A stretch of DNA of 12,500 nt from Symbiodinium natans (taxonomy: Eukaryota > Sar > Dinophyceae > Suessiales > Symbiodiniaceae), in assembly GCA_905221605.1 (NCBI GenBank), contig CAJNDS010000447.1:775157-787656 (forward strand), in the 5' to 3' direction. Position numbers and translations under genes: made by a program. Under the pieces are notes generated by a model. That model was given only the letters and a program-made list of their open reading frames with translations. It did no database searches and had not been told where the DNA came from. Positions 1 to 5,571 of this stretch are shown here, one piece after another. The number at the start of each line of letters is the position of its first letter. Position 1 is the first letter of the stretch.

Positions 1-375
1 TGGGAGGGGGGTGGAAGGCAGCCGGGCTTTGCGGCTTCCGCGAACCAATCACGCTGCACAGCATGAACTTGGGACAGCAAGTTTTGAGCACTCGTGATAC
101 TTGGCAGAATCTCTTGACGACAAGCACATCCTAAGTTGAGTTAGATGGGCCCTTGCCGATTTAGGCGTATAGCACCACCCAGCCCCCGCCCTAGGATAAA
201 ATTTTCTGTCGAGATCTCAACGCCCCCCCCCCCCCCCCCCGCCCCGCTAAGATAAAATCGATCTTAAGGACTCAGGATATGCAAGGCTGCACGGGAGGCG
301 CTCTCAAACCACCACGATCAGCTACCAGCGCAGCTAAAGAAATATGTGTGTATATATATATATATGTGCATATGT
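1..375. repeat. Left end: poly-C tract within a short duplicated flank
   Basis: A run of 19 C at 222-240 is bordered by two similar copies of a CCGC-CTA-GATAAAAT motif (188-202 and 241-255). No gene was seen in this segment. A short TA/TG-rich stretch (343-375) leads into the microsatellite. Confidence 0.5.
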
Positions 376-605
376 ATACATACATACATACATACATACA
401 TACATACATACATACATACATACATACATACATACATACGTGCATACACACATACACACATACACACATACACACATACACACATACACACATACACACA
501 TACACACATACACACATACACACATACACACATACACACATACATACATACATACATACATACATACATACATACATACATACATACATACATACATACA
601 TACAT
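376..605. repeat. Compound (CATA)n / (CATACACA)n / (CATA)n microsatellite
   Basis: Pure 4-bp CATA units at both ends enclose about 95 bp of an 8-bp CATACACA unit (445-540). Every frame is open on both strands, producing false proteins of Tyr-Val-Cys-Met or Ile-His-Thr-Tyr type. Confidence 0.95.
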
Positions 606-1200
606 CAATACTATGTATTATATATTATATATTATACATAAGCGGATCAACACAGCAGCTTTTCGACCAAGCGCTCGGTGCTGAAATGGTTTTTCTAGGT
701 TGATAAAGATCTCAATAAAATCCACCCAGATGGACAGATGGACGGATGCCGAAGTGCCATGCACTGCAGCATCCCCAAACAAGGTGAGACAGGTTGTGTG
801 CTTTAACATGTCCGGACGGACAGCGCACTGAAGTGCCACTTATGTAAATCACAGTCGAAATGGAAAACGCTCAGGACCTTTCCGCAATCTCTGTGGCCGC
901 ATCCTGTCTGAGCAGTCCACGAGTCCAAGAGTCGTCCACCCTTTTGAATTACCCATGCAAATCCGTAGATACTCAGAGCAACTTGTCCCTCTTTGTACCC
1001 CAAAATTGTCGCAGAATCCCCTCTCAAATTGACCCCCAAAACGGCGACCCCTCGAACCTTCAGACATGCCCCCCATATCCACCTCCGCGCCTCCTGCACT
1101 CCCAGCTTCTGCTTCCCACCGCGGCCGCGGGGCCGCCTCGACGAAGGCGGCAACTCAATCCCCCCTCTTGCCTCCCTGCAAGTGTAAGGGCTCTTAAGGG
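606..1200. other. No supported gene
   Basis: Mixed-composition sequence. Open frames of 116 codons (minus, 803-1153) and 140 codons (plus, 860-1282) overlap on opposite strands; neither shows recognisable motifs, clear splice sites or coding-like composition. A short plus-strand start MENAQDLSAISVAAS is the only hint. Confidence 0.5.
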
Positions 1201-1204
1201 CTCT

Positions 1205-1390
1205 GATCTAAACCCTACAACCTCTTACCTGCGAACCCTAAACGGGGTTCTAAGGAGTATGCAAGGTTTAGAAGCAACTTGAAAGCCTCTAACCCTAACA
1301 AGGGGCACAAGGGGTTGACAAAGTTCTTTAGGGTACAACCTTTTTTGAGCAACGGACTTTGGAGGTTGAACCTAAACCCTAAACCCTCAA
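1205..1390 (+). repeat. Degenerate CCCTAAA telomere-like sequence
   Basis: Scattered copies such as TAAACCCTA, AACCCTAAAC and CTAAACCCTAAACCCT with diverged spacers. The clearest dimer is at 1372-1387. The orientation is C-rich on the plus strand. Confidence 0.75.
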
Positions 1391-1399
1391 CCCCCCTGT

Positions 1400-1475
1400 G
1401 TTTCCCCGAAGCCGCCGCCTTCGGCGGCGGCGCCGCGCATCGGGCGCATCGGGGAGTTCCTCGGCCACCTTGAAA
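1400..1475. other. GC-rich block with perfect 9-bp stem hairpin; possible exon
   Basis: GCCGCCGCC (1411-1419) and GGCGGCGGC (1423-1431) are perfect inverted repeats with a 3-base loop. On the minus strand TTCAAG|G is followed by VAEELPDAPDARRRR; on the plus strand PRIGRIGEFLGHLETA runs into AG|GTCTCC. Either could be an exon. On the minus strand the telomere-like repeats would follow it, as with other exons here. Confidence 0.3.
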
Positions 1476-1838
1476 CGGCCAGGTCTCCGGGGGAACTTAG
1501 GGATCCCCCCTTTTTACTTCTGTATATAGAAAAAAAATATCTGTGTATGTGTCTTTCTTTTGTGGGGGGGGGGGGTCCTGTTATAGGGGTCTTCTACAGA
1601 TTTCGACTCACAGAAAACTCACAAGGCAGAAGTGGACAGAAAACCTAGACACTCACATAAAAGATTCTTCAACATGGTCTCAACGGTTGCCAGTCCTGCC
1701 ACTCTTAATACTATATGCCGGACCGGGGGATAACCTTTCAAATAATCAGATAGGTCCCTCATAGGGGCCTCAAATTTGCAATAAAGAATCTTCATTGTAG
1801 TTTGGCAGGGTTGCACTTTAGAGGGTCTGCGGCTTTCC
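1476..1838. other. No supported gene; G-homopolymer
   Basis: Contains a run of 12 G (about 1564-1575). A minus-strand frame over 1619-1800 reads MKILYCKFEAPMRDLSDY without stops for about 60 codons, but has no recognised domain and could be chance in this AT-rich stretch. Confidence 0.35.
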
Positions 1839-2395
1839 TTATACGGAGGAGTTACGGGGTTTAGGGGCTTCTCGATGCATGCCATAGAGGGTCCAGAAGG
1901 CCACTGTGTGATGTAGGGTTGCTGGAGGAGCCTCCTGGTCGGAGGCATCTTCCAAGGTCACCTTCTGCGGCTCCATCTCGATGTCAGCTCGTGCTCGCCT
2001 TCTTCGCGTGTCTGGATCAGCGGATCACACAGTTCTGCTTGTCACACGGTTCTGCTTGAGAAGCTCGACCGCGCACCGAATAATGCCCCCAAGCGGCGTA
2101 ATCTCTGCCTCCGTGGGCTTGCTGCATTCCACCCATGCCTCCCAGAGAAGCACCGGCGTTGCTGGTTCTGCTTGCGATCCGCTGTATGGCACCCTCTAAA
2201 GCCCGGGCCTCCTCCAACTTTCCAAAGTACCAATGTCTAAGTCTAAGTGCAGGATAGAAACGTTTCACACATCTCTACACCCTAAACCCTTTTCCCTAAA
2301 CTCCCTTCCCCTCTGGCCGGCTCGTTGGAGGGCGTCCGCTTCTCCGGGGTCTTCTTCCGGCGCGGGCGTCGCCGGCGCCGGCGATGTGCAGTTGC
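1839..2395 (-). CDS. Second minus-strand gene fragment, unrecognised protein, four coding-like exons
   Basis: Four GC-rich stretches read well on the minus strand. 2395-2322 reads NCTSPAPATPAPEEDPGE and ADALQR. 2236-2191 reads HWYFGKLEEARALEG. 2138-2044 reads AWVECSKPTEAEITPLGG, then IIRCAVELLKQNRV. 1998-1839 reads RARADIEMEPQKVTLEDA and ends in TAA. Most start after AG|G; phases fit for the 2191 to 2138 junction and, with a GA donor at 2043-2042, for 2044 to 1998. The 2322 to 2236 junction is not in phase, so its sites are wrong or an exon is missed. No domain was recognised. It may be a separate gene downstream of the TAG at 2936, or a continuation of the RBCC gene if that stop is not used. 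Confidence 0.4.
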
Positions 2396-2519
2396 CTCCA
2401 GTTTCCCAGAATATGCAACAATGTAAGATTGATATAGAAGAAGATCAGACTACAAGCATATATACGTATAAGACCAATATAAAAATAGCAAAATGCAACC
2501 AAAAGGATAAAACGTAGCT

Positions 2520-2935
2520 GACGCTTTTGCTGTGTTGCGCATTCTGGAAATCTCCAGCTTTTCTAGCTTGGATCTTTCCCTCGCGATGTTTTCGGGTGAA
2601 TCGAAAGCTAGGGAAGCAAAGGAACGGTTGGGCAGAAAAGCGTGTGCCGTGCCACCGCGCCCGGCGAGCAATCCGTGATGCAAGACATTTTCTTGCACTG
2701 ATGCTGCAGAACTGCTGCCACGTGGGATGTCGTGGCTAACAGTGGCTACATCAACCAGCTGCATCAGTGTAAGCCCGAGGCTCCAGCAAGGAAGTATTAA
2801 ATGTATGCAGGCCGAAGTGCAGTATCAGCGCCCTCGTCCGCTTCCGCCTGACCCATCACATGCTGCGGCTCGGGCAGCTTTTGGTACCGGAGCTACACTC
2901 AGGTGGTGCCCCCTGGCTGCATTTTGACGTTGCTT
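2520..2935 (-). other. Spacer with weak coding-like patches
   Basis: Between the two minus-strand genes. Patches such as SPENIARERSKLEKLEIS (about 2540-2610, minus) and GHHLSVAPVPKAARAA (about 2850-2920, minus) could be exons of the downstream gene but have no clear paired splice sites. The stretch 2420-2520 is AT-rich and looks intronic. Confidence 0.25.
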
Positions 2936-2992
2936 CTAAGCCTCGGAGTGCGGCTCCTCCCCCGGTGCTTCGACCTCCACGGCAGAGGACTC
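2936..2992 (-). CDS. Candidate last exon with TAG stop
   Basis: Reads ESSAVEVEAPGEEPHSEA followed by TAG at 2936-2938. The acceptor is GCCAG|G in phase 0, matching the phase 0 donor at 3049. The acidic, low-complexity ending is plausible as a protein C-terminus. That it belongs to the RBCC gene is inferred from strand and order only. Confidence 0.45.
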   Translation of the reverse strand, partial: ESSAVEVEAPGEEPHSEA

Positions 2993-5495
2993 CTGGCACC
3001 GAGGAAGTGAAAAACCCCAAGCTTCAGCCGAATGCGAGCAGGGTCCCACCTGCACGATGGCCTGCGGCGCTTCCTCTGCTTCCTCAAAGAGATCGGCCCA
3101 CTTCTTCCTGGAATTCAACTTTGTGGGGGAACTGTGCAGCCATGTAGCCTTCCAAGCCATACAGATACCACTTCCCTCATGCCGAGGATCCCATCGGTGA
3201 TCTTCAGTGGACCACCCGTGTAGCCGGGCTCATAAACAGACCTCGCCGCAGCTTCTTCGGAGCTTCGGTGCTTCGGTGCTTCGACTTTTGAATTTGATCG
3301 CAAGGTACCAGTACAGGCCATCACCTAATACGTAAACCCAATATTGAGATTTGGTGTCTAGCTGTTTATTCTCAGGTGAAAGAAGAGCACGAAATCCTCT
3401 TTTGAGCCTGGGCTAGGAATGTCTGACCCCAGGTCGCTTTCGCCCATCGTGCCCCCTCTTCCTGAAAGTGTACTTCTCATCGAATTCAGCTACTGCCACA
3501 TGGGCGTGCAAGGGGCGGGGAGACGACCACGGAGCCGAAGGAGGCGAGGGACTGCAGCATGGCGTCTGCCTTGCGCAGGGCTCTGCATCCCCCGAGAGTG
3601 TGGGGCTTTTCAAGGCTTGGGGTGCTGGAGGACCTATCCAATGCACTCTCCCTTCCCGAATCCACGCCTCAGCACTGGAAGACCAACCAGCCTCCTGCAA
3701 CAGCAGGTCGACGCTCCCTAACGGAAATCCGTAAAAAGAGGCTCAGCATGCTGCGGCGGCGGCGAAGAAAGCTTCAACCACACACACAGCCCTTACAAGT
3801 CCGAAGGATGGCCCCCACACCATCTTAATAAGGCCGGGGCCGCGAGACTGCTTTCGAAGCCCGGCGGGGCATCTTGGCAGAGCCGGCTCCACTCCTGGCA
3901 AATCGGAATTAAAGCAAAAAGTTCAACCAGCAACACTCCCCCTTCGTTGAATCAACTCCTGTCGCGACCCTTTAGAAGCCACGGCCCCTAGAGCAACCTT
4001 AGTTGAATAAACTCTTCCAGTGACCAAGGAGCCTGCACCTTCTGCGTGATGATCTGCTCGCGAGACAGGTGGCTCTTAGCCAAGAGAACCTCCACATCGG
4101 TGCCATGCCTCAGTCCACTGAAGGATCCAGCAACCACTTGGTGGACCCAGCATAGTACTTGCGGGAAAATGAGTGGTAGGGCTCCCAAGCTGCAGAGCTT
4201 CCGAGTGGGTCTACCTCAATTCGCGGCCAAGGAGCTGGTTCACCTTCCGCACACACAGGCACTACAGGCACTACAGTCACTACAGTCACTACCGTCACTA
4301 CCGTCACTACAGTCACCGCAGTCACAACAGTCGCCTCACGCACCAAACCTTCCGAATCCCATGGGGCCTTCTCCACAAAGTCAATAATTCGCAGAATGTC
4401 TGCCAAGGCAGTGGAACATCGAACCTTCTCCTCCTCCAGAACGCGCATGCGCTCCCGGCCTGCCACGGCATCTGATAGAACTCTTCCTAGAGTCCTGTAC
4501 CCTATCCAGTCCCCTATAATCCCAACAGTATCCCAACCACAGTATTTGAGCATGGCAAGAAGGTGAGGCCTCTCGATCACGACTTCTGAATGCGTGCCTA
4601 TGATATCCCCTATGTTCCCTACAGGTCCGGGCGGCTCTTCTCCTGCATCTGCTGGGCCAGCTCGGCGCTGCGCTCCTCGGCAGCCTGCTGGAGTTCGTCG
4701 AAGGCCGCGGCGATGTTGGCCCTGGCCTGGGGAAAAGGGGGTGCCACGGTGCCATATTATGTTCTGCAGGTCTCATCGTGTGCTCGAGGTACCCGGGCCT
4801 GCATGCAGGCCAGTTCCGACGATTCCCAGCCTGAGCAACAATGTTACTCTATAGTGTACCGAAGCTCAAGCCTAAGAGAGAAAGAAACTAATAGTAGATC
4901 CCTAAACCCTAAACCCTAAACCCTAAACCCTAAACCCTAAACCCTAAAACCCTAAACCCTAAACCCTAAACCCTGCCTTCTCTTTATGCAGACCATAGGT
5001 GCTCTGGTTCATGACCTTGAGCAAGGCTTGATCGTCCAGGAGCTGATTGCACAGCATCTCGATGATGTCTCGGACGCGCTGCCGGTGCTCCCTCAGCATA
5101 CCACAACACGGTGTGTAGGGTTTAGGGTTTAGGGTTTGGGGTTTGGGGTTTGGGGTTTGGAGTTTGGAGTTTTTGGGGTTTAGGGTTTAGGGTTCAGGGT
5201 GCCGCAAGTTGGGACACCGTTCTGACAAAGGGAAACGGAGAATGGGCCTAGCGAGGGGAGAGCCAAGGCACTCGAACAAGGAAGGCGAAGGAATCTTGTA
5301 CCTTTCACAGCAAATTGGACCGGATCTGCTCTCCCTCTCTTCTTCTTCTTCTGCGGGGCTTAAGGGCCCGGGGGCCCTCGCGCACAGGCGCGCCCGAGAT
5401 CCGGTCTTCAGTGAGACTTTCGCTTCTTGCCCCCCTCTTCTTCTTCTTCTGCAGGGCATAGGGGAAGACCCCCCGCGCACCAGACGCGCCCGAGA

Positions 5496-5571
<76 letters not shown>

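Noticed and set aside
272-700. Six overlapping open frames of about 90-120 codons on both strands
   Set aside because: All are translations of the CATA/CATACACA microsatellite, open in every frame.
2649-2665. Minus-strand GCCGGGCGCGGTGGC, resembling the start of a primate Alu
   Set aside because: Only about 15 bases match, the A-box/B-box layout and the rest of Alu are absent, and the genome is clearly not primate.
4110-4580. Single 156-codon minus-strand protein
   Set aside because: Only its 4342-4459 part is coding-like; the remainder is the 9-bp minisatellite and intron sequence.
4900-5200. A true chromosome end
   Set aside because: Unique and coding sequence continues on both sides of every array, and arrays occur in both orientations.
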